From an uncultured Tateyamaria sp. (GTDB lineage Bacteria; Pseudomonadota; Alphaproteobacteria; Rhodobacterales; Rhodobacteraceae), in assembly GCA_905480645.1 (NCBI GenBank), contig CAJQRC010000026.1, positions 62,001 to 126,000 on the forward strand: 64,000 bases of DNA. The letters are read 5' to 3'. The position numbers were made by a program, and so were the translations under genes. The notes beneath the pieces were generated by a model that did no database searches, had not been told where the DNA came from, and saw nothing but the letters and a program-made list of their open reading frames with translations. Shown piece after piece: positions 38,040 to 47,852 of the stretch. Within the stretch, counting starts at the first letter, position 1; every line of letters begins with the position of its first letter.

Positions 38040-38945
38040 TCAGCCTATAATTTCTTTGAATTCCCGCCATTCTCCTTTGGACATACCCGACGTTTCCTGA
38101 GTAACGTCTTCACCTTTCAGCATCCGCCGTACACACTTCAGAGCTTTGCCAGACATCGTTGCGCCACCAAGTCGATAGTCCTCAAACGCTCCATAAGCTG
38201 CCGGAACCCAATCCTTCACTAATTTACAGATCATATCAGCGTAGACTCGGATCTCATATTGAGCATGGTTATCTGCACGAAGCCGCAAAAAGTGAAATAG
38301 GTTGTGAAGGTCTACTTTCCAATACCATTGAGTGTAGATGTTAGCAGGGAGGTTCATCCTTGCTAACTCCCGCGCAAGACCAGATTGGCCATCATCTGAG
38401 ATCATTTCTTCATAATGATCATAAGACCGGTTACTATCTGCTTTTAATATTTCAAGCACGCGAGCGGCCTCCACTCCTTCAAGGGTAGTGCCCCTCCCTT
38501 GATTGTTCACAACAGATTGCGCCGCCAATGCTTCTGGTTCAGGGATATAGAACTCACGATCTAGTATTGAATAACGAGCAGAATACTCATTTACATTAGC
38601 AGTACGGTGCCTAATCCACTGACGTGCAACAAAAACAGGTAATTTAACATGCAATTTAATCTCACACATCTCAAACGGTGTTGAGTGCCAATGACGCATG
38701 AGGTAACGAATCAAACCTTCATCATTTTGAACGGATTTGGTACCTTTTCCGTAAGACACCCGTGCCGCCTGACAGATCGCGGCGTCGTCACCCATATAAT
38801 CAATAATACGAATAAACCCATGATCTAAAACTTCGTGGACCTTGTATAGATGCGTTTCCATTCCAGGCACAGTAGCCCGTAAGGTTGTCTGAGGATGATT
38901 CCGTTGAGTATCAATTTCGGCAATCTGTTCGGGGCTAAGCTGCAT
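38040..38945 (-). CDS. thyX: Flavin-dependent thymidylate synthase
   Basis: About 301 aa enzyme making dTMP from dUMP with FAD and methylenetetrahydrofolate. The ThyX motif is visible as [13 protein letters not shown], with [20 protein letters not shown] before it and the QYEIRVYAD region after. ATG 38945 is 8 bases after AAGGA. Presence of ThyX implies the organism may lack ThyA. Confidence 0.97.
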   Translation of the reverse strand: MQLSPEQIAEIDTQRNHPQTTLRATVPGMETHLYKVHEVLDHGFIRIIDYMGDDAAICQAARVSYGKGTKSVQNDEGLIRYLMRHWHSTPFEMCEIKLHVKLPVFVARQWIRHRTANVNEYSARYSILDREFYIPEPEALAAQSVVNNQGRGTTLEGVEAARVLEILKADSNRSYDHYEEMISDDGQSGLARELARMNLPANIYTQWYWKVDLHNLFHFLRLRADNHAQYEIRVYADMICKLVKDWVPAAYGAFEDYRLGGATMSGKALKCVRRMLKGEDVTQETSGMSKGEWREFKEIIG

Positions 38946-39446
38946 GAGAGGGGTCCTTATCAACAGAATCTATCAGGTGTCTTTTTTATATGGTAGATTG
39001 ATCTGTGAGAACCACAATATAGGCGCTATTTAAATAGCAACTATTGCAGAACTAATATTTTGAGGTGATTTTTAGTGCAACTACTAAGCTAAGGGTTATT
39101 AACCCATATTTCTCAAACTTCAAAACTATCTTTAACTTTAAAAATTTAAATTAAAAGTTTAGACTAAAGGATATTTAAAATTATTCAAATGCCCAATATG
39201 TCTAGACCATTAACCAGATTTCATCAGGTAAAAAGAAAGGAACGAAGAGGTAAGCAGTAAAATTAAAGGTTGATTTTTTAAAAGTAAATTTTGCAAAAGA
39301 CTTTTGACACGTAAAGCTTAGAAACTAAAATCGTTGAATGCGATGGACATCCCGGTACTATAAACCGTCGAGTTTAGCTAAAATTTTTGAAATAAACATC
39401 AATATGCAAAATTGCATGTATTTTATCACAACCAAAGGATACCAGC
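38946..39446. other. AT-rich intergenic region without recognised features
   Basis: Lies between the divergent thyX and gloA genes and must contain both promoters. Long A/T tracts; no hairpin, RNA gene or short conserved-looking frame was found. Confidence 0.4.
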
Positions 39447-39875
39447 ATGCCACTTACCTATTTACACACAATGGTCCGCGTAAAAGACCTAGACGCGTCA
39501 GTAGCGTTTTACAAGTTACTCGGTATGGAAGAGACCCGCCGGTATGACAGCGAAAAAGGACGCTTTACTCTTTTGTTTATGGCGCCCCCAGATCAAAAAG
39601 AATGTCCAGTCGAACTAACCTATAATTGGGATGGGGACGATGATTTACCAAGCGATAGTCGCCATTTTGGACATTTAGCCTATAGCGTAGACAATATTTA
39701 TAAGACCTGCCAGTATCTGATGGAGCATGGGATCACCATAAATAGACCCCCTCGGGACGGGCATATGGCATTTGTTCGGTCTCCGGATAACATTTCAATT
39801 GAACTCTTGCAGGCTGGCCAGGACCTTCCTCCGGCAGAACCTTGGTCAAGTATGGAAAATACGGGCTCTTGGTAA
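39447..39875 (+). CDS. gloA: Lactoylglutathione lyase (glyoxalase I)
   Basis: 142 aa. Converts the methylglyoxal-glutathione hemithioacetal to S-lactoylglutathione. Metal ligands fit H7 (in LHTMVRV), E57 region (VELTYN), H in HFGHLAYSV and E in SIELLQ. AAGGATA precedes the ATG. Its 3' end overlaps the DUF1194 gene that follows. Confidence 0.95.
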   Translation: MPLTYLHTMVRVKDLDASVAFYKLLGMEETRRYDSEKGRFTLLFMAPPDQKECPVELTYNWDGDDDLPSDSRHFGHLAYSVDNIYKTCQYLMEHGITINRPPRDGHMAFVRSPDNISIELLQAGQDLPPAEPWSSMENTGSW

Positions 39876-40570
39876 GAATTGTTACCATTTTCACGGCTCT
39901 GTTTGCAGCATCCCCAGCCATAGCGTGCCGACTTGCGCTATTGCTGGCTTTGGATGTTTCATCCTCTGTGGACACCACTGAGGATGAATTACAACGAGGC
40001 GGACTAGCATCCGCTCTTCTAGCCCCAGAAGTACAAGCAGCGTTTTTTGCAGCAAAAGATCCAGTTTCACTGGCAGTTTACGAATGGTCAGGTCGCTATA
40101 ATCAGCAAGTCATTTTGAACTGGACAATGATTAATAATCCGGCGACCTTGTTATTTGCAGCGGAGACCATAGCAAATAGCAAACGTAGTCATAATGAATT
40201 TCCAACCGCTATGGGCTATGCTTTAGGATACGGCGCAAAAATGCTAGCGAGTGGGCCTCGCTGTCTTGAACAAATATTGGACATAGCAGGTGATGGACAA
40301 AACAACGAGGGTTTCGGTCCAAAACTGGCTTACAGAGAGTTTCCTTTTAAGAATATTACAGTGAATGGGTTGGTGGTAAATGCAGGCGAATACGCGTCAG
40401 AAACAGACCTAATCACTTTCTACAAAAGTAAAGTTTTGTTGGGTCCCGGTGCATTTTTAGAGATAGCTCAGGGTTTTGAAGACTATGAACATGCTATGCG
40501 CCGTAAATTAGAGCGTGAGTTAAGTCCTCCGGTGATTGGTATACTATTGCGACAAGACCAAGCTGGATGA
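39869..40570 (+). CDS. DUF1194 protein (secreted, von Willebrand A-like), copy 1
   Basis: About 233 aa. Signal peptide: hydrophobic run ending at SPAIA before CRLAL. The mature part begins with LALDVSSSVD, a DxSxS metal-ion-dependent adhesion site; the matching Thr is in FPTAMGYAL and Asp in IAGDGQNN. TTG 39869 overlaps the gloA stop; TTG 39842 is also possible. Four-base overlap with the second copy downstream. Exported protein of unknown function; VWA folds usually mediate protein binding. Confidence 0.85.
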   Translation: MVRIVTIFTALFAASPAIACRLALLLALDVSSSVDTTEDELQRGGLASALLAPEVQAAFFAAKDPVSLAVYEWSGRYNQQVILNWTMINNPATLLFAAETIANSKRSHNEFPTAMGYALGYGAKMLASGPRCLEQILDIAGDGQNNEGFGPKLAYREFPFKNITVNGLVVNAGEYASETDLITFYKSKVLLGPGAFLEIAQGFEDYEHAMRRKLERELSPPVIGILLRQDQAG

Positions 40571-41313
40571 ATTTACCCAATCTCTACATAAAACAATGCG
40601 CAGGCGTCTTGATATTACTCCTGCTGTTTGCAAATACTACATCAGCCGAATGCCGTCATGCCTTAGCCTTAGGGTTGGATGTATCAGGTTCAGTAAATGA
40701 CCTAGAATATCGTCTACAAATCGAAGGGATCGCTGAAGCGCTCGATACTTCTAAGGTTCGACGAGCATTAACAATCAGACCCGACGCAACTGTAGACTTA
40801 TTAGTATATGAATGGAGTGGACCACAGAATTCGGCTGTCATATTACCCTGGACAACAATACTGAATGAGCAAGTTGTTAGCAAAGTTATCACAAAAATTC
40901 GAACCACACAGAGAAGGCAAACAACGCCAGGGACAGCACTTGGACTAGCAATGCGCGAGGGCGCAACCTACTTATCATCTCGATCACATTGCCAGCACCG
41001 CACTCTCAATTTATCTAGCGATGGAAGGTCAAACCTTGGCCCACTTCCTATGGATGTAAAACCCGAAATTGAGATCACTAATATCACAATCAACGCTCTG
41101 GTAATCGAAGCGAGAAATTCATCATCTCACAATGAAACGCAAAAACAAATTGGGGACCTGCAGCGCTACTTCAAAGCCAACGTGATTGTCGGGTCTAATA
41201 GTTTTGTTGAAATTGCTTTTAGTTTTGAGAATTACGCCAAATCGATGGCCCGTAAATTAGAAAAGGAATTAGAAATATTTATGCTTTCAAAGCTAATGAT
41301 GCCAGAATTATAG
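40567..41313 (+). CDS. DUF1194 protein (secreted, von Willebrand A-like), copy 2
   Basis: 248 aa paralogue of the preceding gene, coupled by ATGA. Signal peptide ends near TTSAE. MIDAS residues: LDVSGSVND, Thr in TTPGTALGLAM and Asp in NLSSDGRSN. Both copies share YEWSG and end in a charged helix (FENYAKSMARKLEKELE / FEDYEHAMRRKLERELS). The tandem pair probably arose by duplication; they might form a heterodimer. Confidence 0.85.
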   Translation: MNLPNLYIKQCAGVLILLLLFANTTSAECRHALALGLDVSGSVNDLEYRLQIEGIAEALDTSKVRRALTIRPDATVDLLVYEWSGPQNSAVILPWTTILNEQVVSKVITKIRTTQRRQTTPGTALGLAMREGATYLSSRSHCQHRTLNLSSDGRSNLGPLPMDVKPEIEITNITINALVIEARNSSSHNETQKQIGDLQRYFKANVIVGSNSFVEIAFSFENYAKSMARKLEKELEIFMLSKLMMPEL

Positions 41314-41399
41314 CAAAAGGATGCATGCGCTTGGAAAAGTAATCTAGTGAATTTTTCCAATTGAAGTTCTTCCAATTTTCTTGGGTGAATTTTTCGTGC

Positions 41400-41471
41400 T
41401 TATGTCTTTGCTAATTTAATAAATCCGATAATGCCTTGAACCAAGAAAAGGAGAACCCACCCAATACTCAT
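41400..41471 (-). CDS. Possible 23-residue membrane micropeptide coupled to sdhE
   Basis: ATG 41471 overlaps the sdhE stop as ATGA, then 23 codons and TAA. The product begins MSIGWVLLFLVQGIIGF and ends KLAKT: a single hydrophobic helix with a basic tail. The overlap is of the kind used for translational coupling in this genome. Too short to judge by homology; could be chance. Confidence 0.3.
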   Translation of the reverse strand: MSIGWVLLFLVQGIIGFIKLAKT

Positions 41472-41728
41472 CGGTGAAGCGCTTTTGCAATTACTGATAT
41501 CAAACCTGAAAATTTTTCAGGAGCGTTATCTTGGCCTGTTACCCAACGATAAAGGTCCTGATCATTCTCATCCAGTAAAGCATCATAATGCTCTAAAGTA
41601 GACGAGTCCATTCTTGCCAATTCTGCATCTGCGAATGCTGATAAAATCAAATCCATTTCTTTGATACCGCGTCTCATTGACCTCATTTTTAAGCGCTTTA
41701 GGCGATGCTCAAGAAGCTCCTCAGCCAT
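41468..41728 (-). CDS. sdhE: FAD assembly factor SdhE (succinate dehydrogenase assembly factor 2)
   Basis: 86 aa protein promoting covalent attachment of FAD to SdhA. The essential RGxxE motif is seen as RRGIKEMDLIL, followed by acidic LDENDQDLYRWVTG, both typical. ATG 41728 overlaps the end of the upstream regulator gene by 8 bases. Operon: XRE regulator then sdhE. Confidence 0.92.
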   Translation of the reverse strand: MAEELLEHRLKRLKMRSMRRGIKEMDLILSAFADAELARMDSSTLEHYDALLDENDQDLYRWVTGQDNAPEKFSGLISVIAKALHR

Positions 41729-42119
41729 TTCGAGGCCCCTGCAATGCAATCCTTACTCGTTTTTCAAGACGCCCAAGCTGTTCAGCGCGCGCTAACAGAT
41801 CCGTACGAAGGTCTCTTATTTCCGTAAGCAAATCACGCATATCGGCAGATACGGGCTCCATCTCATTTGGCCCATTAACACCCTCACCCTCACCGTTAAT
41901 CAACCACATCATTGACACATTCAATAGTCCTGCCATCATGGAAAGACGGTTAGCCCGTGGTTCGCTGAGGTCATTCTCCCAAGCGCGTAGGGTTGCCAAA
42001 CGGATTCCAAGCCTTTTAGCCAGTTGCTGCTGTGTCATGCCCGCCTGATCACGCGCACCGGCTACCCGATCACCAAATGTTGATGCCTCAGGACTGTACC
42101 AGTCATGCGTCTCTTCCAT
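41721..42119 (-). CDS. XRE-family helix-turn-helix transcriptional regulator
   Basis: 132 aa. The HTH spans about residues 17-70: RVAGARDQAGMTQQQLAKRL, then LATLRAWENDLSEPR. The C-terminal third is a coiled-coil-like helix (LLTEIRDLRTDLLARAEQL) probably used for dimerisation. AGAGGAAAA lies 6 bases before ATG 42119. Divergent from the aminotransferase gene and upstream of sdhE. Targets unknown; autoregulation or control of its divergent neighbour is plausible. Confidence 0.9.
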   Translation of the reverse strand: MEETHDWYSPEASTFGDRVAGARDQAGMTQQQLAKRLGIRLATLRAWENDLSEPRANRLSMMAGLLNVSMMWLINGEGEGVNGPNEMEPVSADMRDLLTEIRDLRTDLLARAEQLGRLEKRVRIALQGPRNG

Positions 42120-42151
42120 TCTATTTTCCTCTGAGTCATTCAAACGCTTGA

Positions 42152-43411
<1,260 letters not shown>

Positions 43412-43687
43412 CTACTGTGCAACCAAGTTTATTAGCATCTAAGCACAAAACTGGTTAAACTTTAGAAAATGGTTAAATGCAGGCTAAAATATAAACTATT
43501 CTTGCCAACAAATTCTTCAAAGCAATCAAATAAAAGCTTAACAAAGAATTTAAGAAAGCTAGTAAAAATAATTAGCGAGCCAGAGGCTTACTTTAAATCA
43601 TAAAATATCCCAAATCTTAATTCTTTATGGATTGACTTAGGCTTCATTAGCAATCTGATATTAATAACACATTGACCGCAATAATTC

Positions 43688-43704
43688 CTGACTAAAATTG
43701 TCGG
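43688..43704 (+). promoter_or_regulatory. Iron-Rhodo-box-like site 1
   Basis: CTGACTAAAATTGTCGG, a 17-base imperfect palindrome similar to the motif known from comparative genomics of Rhodobacterales as the iron-Rhodo-box (recalled as CTGACTRAWTYAGTCAG; attributed to IscR); 14 of 17 positions agree. Located just upstream of the predicted -35. Confidence 0.6.
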
Positions 43705-43705
43705 G

Positions 43706-43734
43706 TTGACATTTCTGACTATTTCAGTAAGAAT
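43706..43734 (+). promoter_or_regulatory. Predicted hemP promoter
   Basis: Consensus -35 TTGACA at 43706-43711, 17-base spacer, -10 AAGAAT at 43729-43734. The second iron-box-like site overlaps the spacer and reaches the -10, the usual position for repression. Confidence 0.65.
43715..43731 (+). promoter_or_regulatory. Iron-Rhodo-box-like site 2
   Basis: CTGACTATTTCAGTAAG agrees with 15 of 17 positions of the motif used for site 1 and starts 27 bases after it. It overlaps the spacer of the predicted promoter, so binding would shut off hemP when iron is sufficient. Confidence 0.65.
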
Positions 43735-43883
43735 AAAACAAGGTCCAGCCACCTCGAAACTACTGAGGAAAGCCCGACATAGAAATTATGCGAGGACTTG
43801 CCAATGCAGCTACTCAAAAACACAGATAAAAGCTGCACAAAATGGATTAAAAACTACCACACAAAGTTTGATTGGATACAGTC

Positions 43884-44048
43884 ATGAGCTTCCATTCAAC
43901 ACTGCCTAAACGAAAATTAGCACCAAGCCCGCCTAGTTATGCCGCTCGTGATTTGACGCAGGATGGTGACTTGGCGCAAATTGTGTTAGACGAAAAAATC
44001 TACATCTTGCGGATAACGCGGGCTGGTAAATTGATTCTAACCAAATGA
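43884..44048 (+). CDS. hemP: Hemin uptake protein HemP
   Basis: 54 aa. The C-terminal half, ARDLTQDGDLAQIVLDEKIY then LRITRAGKLILTK, is the HemP signature; the N-terminus is short, basic and Pro-rich. HemP proteins are linked to heme/iron acquisition, in some bacteria as regulators of heme-receptor expression. No heme receptor or ABC transporter is adjacent. The promoter shows two iron-box-like sites. Stop overlaps the next gene start as ATGA. Confidence 0.93.
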   Translation: MSFHSTLPKRKLAPSPPSYAARDLTQDGDLAQIVLDEKIYILRITRAGKLILTK

Positions 44049-44527
44049 CAGCAGACAAGAAAAAACACGGTGGTACTCCTGTAGGGGTCATCGCCGAACT
44101 TGATAGCATTGAGGCAGCATCCGTTATCTACTTTCGCCTTTGGCGTAACGGTTCTGTTGCCCAAGCACAAATTTGGAATGACTTTGCCTCAGTGCTTGGA
44201 CCTAGTTACGGCAGAAAAGCCATGAAGTCATTTGAGGAACTATGTACTCTTTGTACTCGTCATGGACGCAGACCGCTGATGCGGCATTCTTTACAATGTA
44301 AATATCTCGGCGCAGATGAATCTTGCTTTGCTAACTTCATTGCAACAGCAGCTACCGGGGAGCGTGAAGATGCACTACTTATAGCCACTCTGCTTGTTAG
44401 ACCTGATATGGCGCCTCTGATCGCGTCTTTAGCTAATTATGTTGGCCTTGCCTTTAAAAAAATGCAACTCGGTGCACCGAAAGATATTTCCTCAGAACAA
44501 TTTCCTTTATCAAAAACTCTTCATTAA
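44045..44527 (+). CDS. Conserved Cys-rich protein co-transcribed with hemP
   Basis: 160 aa, no recognised domain. Overlaps hemP by four bases, so it is in the same iron-controlled transcript. Distinctive block: ELCTLCTRHGRRPLMRHSLQ followed by CKYLGADESCFANF, giving Cys and His residues spaced so they could bind a metal or Fe-S cluster. The rest is helical (DALLIATLLVRPDMAPLIAS). No signal peptide. Similar genes seem to follow hemP in other Rhodobacterales (from memory); function unknown. Confidence 0.75.
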   Translation: MTADKKKHGGTPVGVIAELDSIEAASVIYFRLWRNGSVAQAQIWNDFASVLGPSYGRKAMKSFEELCTLCTRHGRRPLMRHSLQCKYLGADESCFANFIATAATGEREDALLIATLLVRPDMAPLIASLANYVGLAFKKMQLGAPKDISSEQFPLSKTLH

Positions 44528-44696
44528 AGAGAGGTTTTGATGGATTTTTTGTAGTCAATTTATATAAATTTGATATCAAGAGAGCCGTTTATCAAAGTAT
44601 CAAAGTACGAACCATGCCATACCTAACTGACCGACGTAGTTTATCAAATACAATTTCAATTTTTGATATGCGCCAAAATTTAATTTAATTATTTCA

Positions 44697-46058
44697 TTAC
44701 ACTATACGCAAATTGGGCACAGCTATCAGCCAAAAGCGTATCATCAAAGCGGCACCAGCAAAGGCTAACCCAACAACAAGGCCAAGCCATACACCCACAC
44801 CTTCCCACCCCAAAACAAACCCTAAAATGTAGGCACAAGGTATCCCAATTATCCAATAAGAAACAGCCGCAATAATCATAGGCATTTTTGTATCCTGCAT
44901 GCCTCGCAACAAGCCAAGCGCAACAACCTGTGCACCATCCATCAACTGAAACAGGGCGGCCATCATCAAAAGATTGACACCAATAATAATAATTTGAGCT
45001 CGCGCGGGCTCACCATTATTCATAAAAATACCAATTAACAGCTCTGGCAATGCAACAAACAGAACAACAGTTACAATCGCTGTTAAAAAACTCATAAAGA
45101 TCAGGGTCTTTGCCCCTCGAACAAGATGGAATATATCGTTGCGGCCAATAGCATTTCCTGCACGGATAGTAGCCACATTCCCTAAACCAAGATGCACCAT
45201 AAAGGTGATTGAGGTGAGCTGCATAGCTATGCCATGCGCGGCTAACGGAACGGTTCCCAGCCATCCCATCATCAAAGCTGTCGCTGCAAAAAGTCCAACT
45301 TCACTCAAGGTAGTTAATCCGATTGGCCAGCCGAGCCTAAAAACGCGAAGAAGCATTTCATAATCTGGGCGCCACAAACGATTGAGAATGCCATGATTTG
45401 GTAGTGTATACAGCGCATAAGCCACAGCACCAATCAGCATCATCGCATTCGTAACAACTGAAGCGATTGCCGCTCCACTAATGCCCATTTCAGGCATACC
45501 AAAATTACCAAAAATGAACAGATAATTTGCAAAACAATTTAATAAGACCCCCAAAGACGTGATCCAAAAAATAATTTGGGTCCGCTCAAGTGCTGCAAGA
45601 TAACTTTTGAATGTCATTAAAATAAGAGCAGGAAATATTCCCCACCCCGCAATTGCCAAATATGCAGAACCATCACGAGAAACCTGATCGCTTTGGCCCG
45701 CAAACAACAAAATTTCTTCAGACCAATACATCAATGGCATCACTGTTATCGCAAAACCTACACTCAACCAAAGCCCCATACGAGTAGCACGGCGCAGACT
45801 TACTTCATCTCCTTCTGCATCATAAGAAGCAACCATAGGCATCACTGCCCAGGCAAACCCCGCACCAGCTAGAAACAACACCAAAAAGAAGGACCCGGCA
45901 ACAGTTTGAGCCGCTAGTTCGTCAACACCATACCATCCAAGCATAACTGTATCCGTTACACCGATAGCCACCTGGCCTAGATGTCCACCAATCAAAGGCA
46001 AACCAAGAGATAAAACGGCTATCCCATGTGAGGGGTAGGACATTATAGATGTGGACAT
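44697..46058 (-). CDS. MATE-family efflux transporter (NorM-like)
   Basis: 453 aa with about 12 membrane helices in two MatE halves. LPLIGGHLGQVAIGVTDTVM at the N-terminus and GWPIGLTTLSEVGLFAATA at the start of the second half are the duplicated family pattern. Exports cationic drugs or metabolites in exchange for Na+ or H+; substrate unknown. Monocistronic, convergent with the hemP operon. Confidence 0.93.
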   Translation of the reverse strand: MSTSIMSYPSHGIAVLSLGLPLIGGHLGQVAIGVTDTVMLGWYGVDELAAQTVAGSFFLVLFLAGAGFAWAVMPMVASYDAEGDEVSLRRATRMGLWLSVGFAITVMPLMYWSEEILLFAGQSDQVSRDGSAYLAIAGWGIFPALILMTFKSYLAALERTQIIFWITSLGVLLNCFANYLFIFGNFGMPEMGISGAAIASVVTNAMMLIGAVAYALYTLPNHGILNRLWRPDYEMLLRVFRLGWPIGLTTLSEVGLFAATALMMGWLGTVPLAAHGIAMQLTSITFMVHLGLGNVATIRAGNAIGRNDIFHLVRGAKTLIFMSFLTAIVTVVLFVALPELLIGIFMNNGEPARAQIIIIGVNLLMMAALFQLMDGAQVVALGLLRGMQDTKMPMIIAAVSYWIIGIPCAYILGFVLGWEGVGVWLGLVVGLAFAGAALMIRFWLIAVPNLRIV

Positions 46059-46142
46059 TGTTTAGCCTTTCACCTGATAGAGCCCTATAACGGCGGTTTC
46101 TCTTTTCAAATAAAGCTTTTTAACTAGTAGGTTTTTGAAAAA

Positions 46143-47027
46143 TTAAATGAATGGCAAGACTAACTGAATTGAAATAAACGCAATTATACCACCCGAAATA
46201 ATTTCAATTACCGCCATAGTCTTTATGGCCTTTTCCCCAGACCAACTTGGAAGCGCTGTGCGCCGTACTGTGACCGCAATTAGAGCACAAAATAACGTTA
46301 CACTGGCAGTGCCTAGACCCATTACAAAAGTGCCCGCTATTCCGGCCCAAGGTATACCAAATCCAAAACATAAGATCAGTAAAAATACTGCACCAGTACA
46401 TGGTCGAATTGCAATTGAACCCACGATGGCCAGCGCATCCAACCAAGAAGTCATACTTTCAACTTGATGCAAACTTGGTCCGTGCGCATGACCACAGTTG
46501 TCGCAATGTCTATCAGAATCCATTGGATATACCAAAGTAGAAGTCCCCCGACGGACACCACGAAAAACTAACCAAAGTCCAACCAAGCCGATAGCAGCAT
46601 AACTTGCAGGCGCCATTATCTCTTCTGTTAAAGCGGTCATCTCAGTGAGACCCCAACCCAGGACAAATGCACCAATGACAACTAGAACGATGGCTACCGT
46701 AGCCTGCGCCAGAGATGCCGCAACCGCCAGTAAAGATAATCTCAACGCAGTCATACCGGTTGCAAAACCTAAGCCCCCTATTACCAGCTTACCATGCCCC
46801 GGACCTACCGCATGAAAAAATCCATAAGCGGCACATATACTCATCAACGCAAGCCACGCTCCTGTTTCACCAGTTCGAACAGCACGTAATCCAGCAGCTA
46901 AAGCATTTTGAGTGTCACGTTGTTCAGTCACTACCCAGCGCGTGACATCGCTCAAACCACCAAAGCCAAAAATCCAAGTCAAAACAACGACGCCTGCAAA
47001 CAAAAAAGCAAATTTTAAAATACGCAT
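46143..47027 (-). CDS. NicO/RcnA-family nickel/cobalt transporter
   Basis: 294 aa with about six helices. The metal-translocating motif is HAVGPGHGK, paired later with IRPCTGAVFLL; the cytosolic loop HCDNCGHAHGPSLH is rich in His and Cys and could bind metal. Family members move Ni2+ or Co2+. Overlaps the DUF1007 gene by 13 bases; this pairing is frequent in alphaproteobacteria. Uptake versus efflux is not decidable; the window also encodes a cobalt-type nitrile hydratase 32 kb away. Confidence 0.9.
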   Translation of the reverse strand: MRILKFAFLFAGVVVLTWIFGFGGLSDVTRWVVTEQRDTQNALAAGLRAVRTGETGAWLALMSICAAYGFFHAVGPGHGKLVIGGLGFATGMTALRLSLLAVAASLAQATVAIVLVVIGAFVLGWGLTEMTALTEEIMAPASYAAIGLVGLWLVFRGVRRGTSTLVYPMDSDRHCDNCGHAHGPSLHQVESMTSWLDALAIVGSIAIRPCTGAVFLLILCFGFGIPWAGIAGTFVMGLGTASVTLFCALIAVTVRRTALPSWSGEKAIKTMAVIEIISGGIIAFISIQLVLPFI

Positions 47028-47665
47028 GACAAGCTGACGGTATCCGCAAATGCTTCACCGACTTTAGGAAAGTCATCCTCCGCTTTACTTGCCGGCATCG
47101 CATAAAGTAATTCTTCAACCATAGTATACGCAGCATCTAAATCCGCATTCTGAACTTTCGCAGTACAAGGTCCTTCAACAATTACTGAGCCAACCAAATT
47201 ATAAGCGGTATAAAAAGTTGGGTCAAAAGCCTTAATTATAATTCCGTCCGCCATACCTGAGGAAGATCTAAAATGCGTTGAGATAACCAGGCCGTTTTCG
47301 ACTTTTATACCATTGCGCTGAGGCGGTCCAAGAACAACAGGTTTACCATTACGTGTCGCAATGGTGTCACCGGCGAAGCCTTCAACCCAATTCAGATCAA
47401 AACCGTCAAGCAGCAATAGCTCATTGTCTTCAAGACTGCCGTTTCCATCTGGGTCCAGTCCCATATCTGTCAGTAAAAGTAACGAGTAAAAGTCATCATA
47501 CATCCACTGCACCTCGACGCCTTCAAAGGCACCATCTTTATCCACTGACACGCGCAGTTTGACATCAACAAACACGTGTGGATGCGCGGCTGCGTCCGTC
47601 GGCATTATCAGCAGTATTACTAACATAAAAGTAGCGAGTATATTCTCACAGTAAGATTTTCTCAT
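47015..47665 (-). CDS. DUF1007 family secreted protein with EF-hand-like loop
   Basis: About 216 aa. Signal peptide (LATFMLVILLIMPTDAAA) followed by HPHVFVDVKL, the His-containing N-terminus typical of DUF1007 and potentially metal binding. A 12-residue EF-hand loop, DPDGNGSLEDNE, fits the calcium-binding consensus at positions 1, 3, 5, 7, 9 and 12. ATG 47665 used. Likely a periplasmic metal-binding partner of the NicO transporter with which it overlaps. Confidence 0.88.
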   Translation of the reverse strand: MRKSYCENILATFMLVILLIMPTDAAAHPHVFVDVKLRVSVDKDGAFEGVEVQWMYDDFYSLLLLTDMGLDPDGNGSLEDNELLLLDGFDLNWVEGFAGDTIATRNGKPVVLGPPQRNGIKVENGLVISTHFRSSSGMADGIIIKAFDPTFYTAYNLVGSVIVEGPCTAKVQNADLDAAYTMVEELLYAMPASKAEDDFPKVGEAFADTVSLSCVF

Positions 47666-47852
47666 ACAGATTTTATCACTCAAGGGTTGGAAAATTGCAT
47701 TACATTAGTAGTGTGACATTCTTTATTTAGATTAACAGTGGTCGAGTTTTTAGCTTCATGTAAAGTCATAGTCCAATAAAAATACTTTTTTTAATCCCAC
47801 ATAGATAAGCGAATAATCACAAAACTCCACAAGTATAGAAACAAAAAGGCCC

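Larger units (their letters stand above)
43412..43883. other. Intergenic region holding the hemP promoter and leader
   Basis: First 270 bases AT-rich without features; then the iron-box promoter (43688-43734) and a leader of about 145 bases. The leader contains an inverted repeat TGCAGCT (43805-43811) / AGCTGCA (43831-43837) with a 19-base loop. A reading frame at 43706-43909 runs through the promoter and is not considered coding. Confidence 0.55.

Noticed and set aside
43706-43909. 67-codon frame upstream of and overlapping hemP
   Set aside because: It begins inside the predicted -35 element, overlaps hemP in another frame and has no family-like features.
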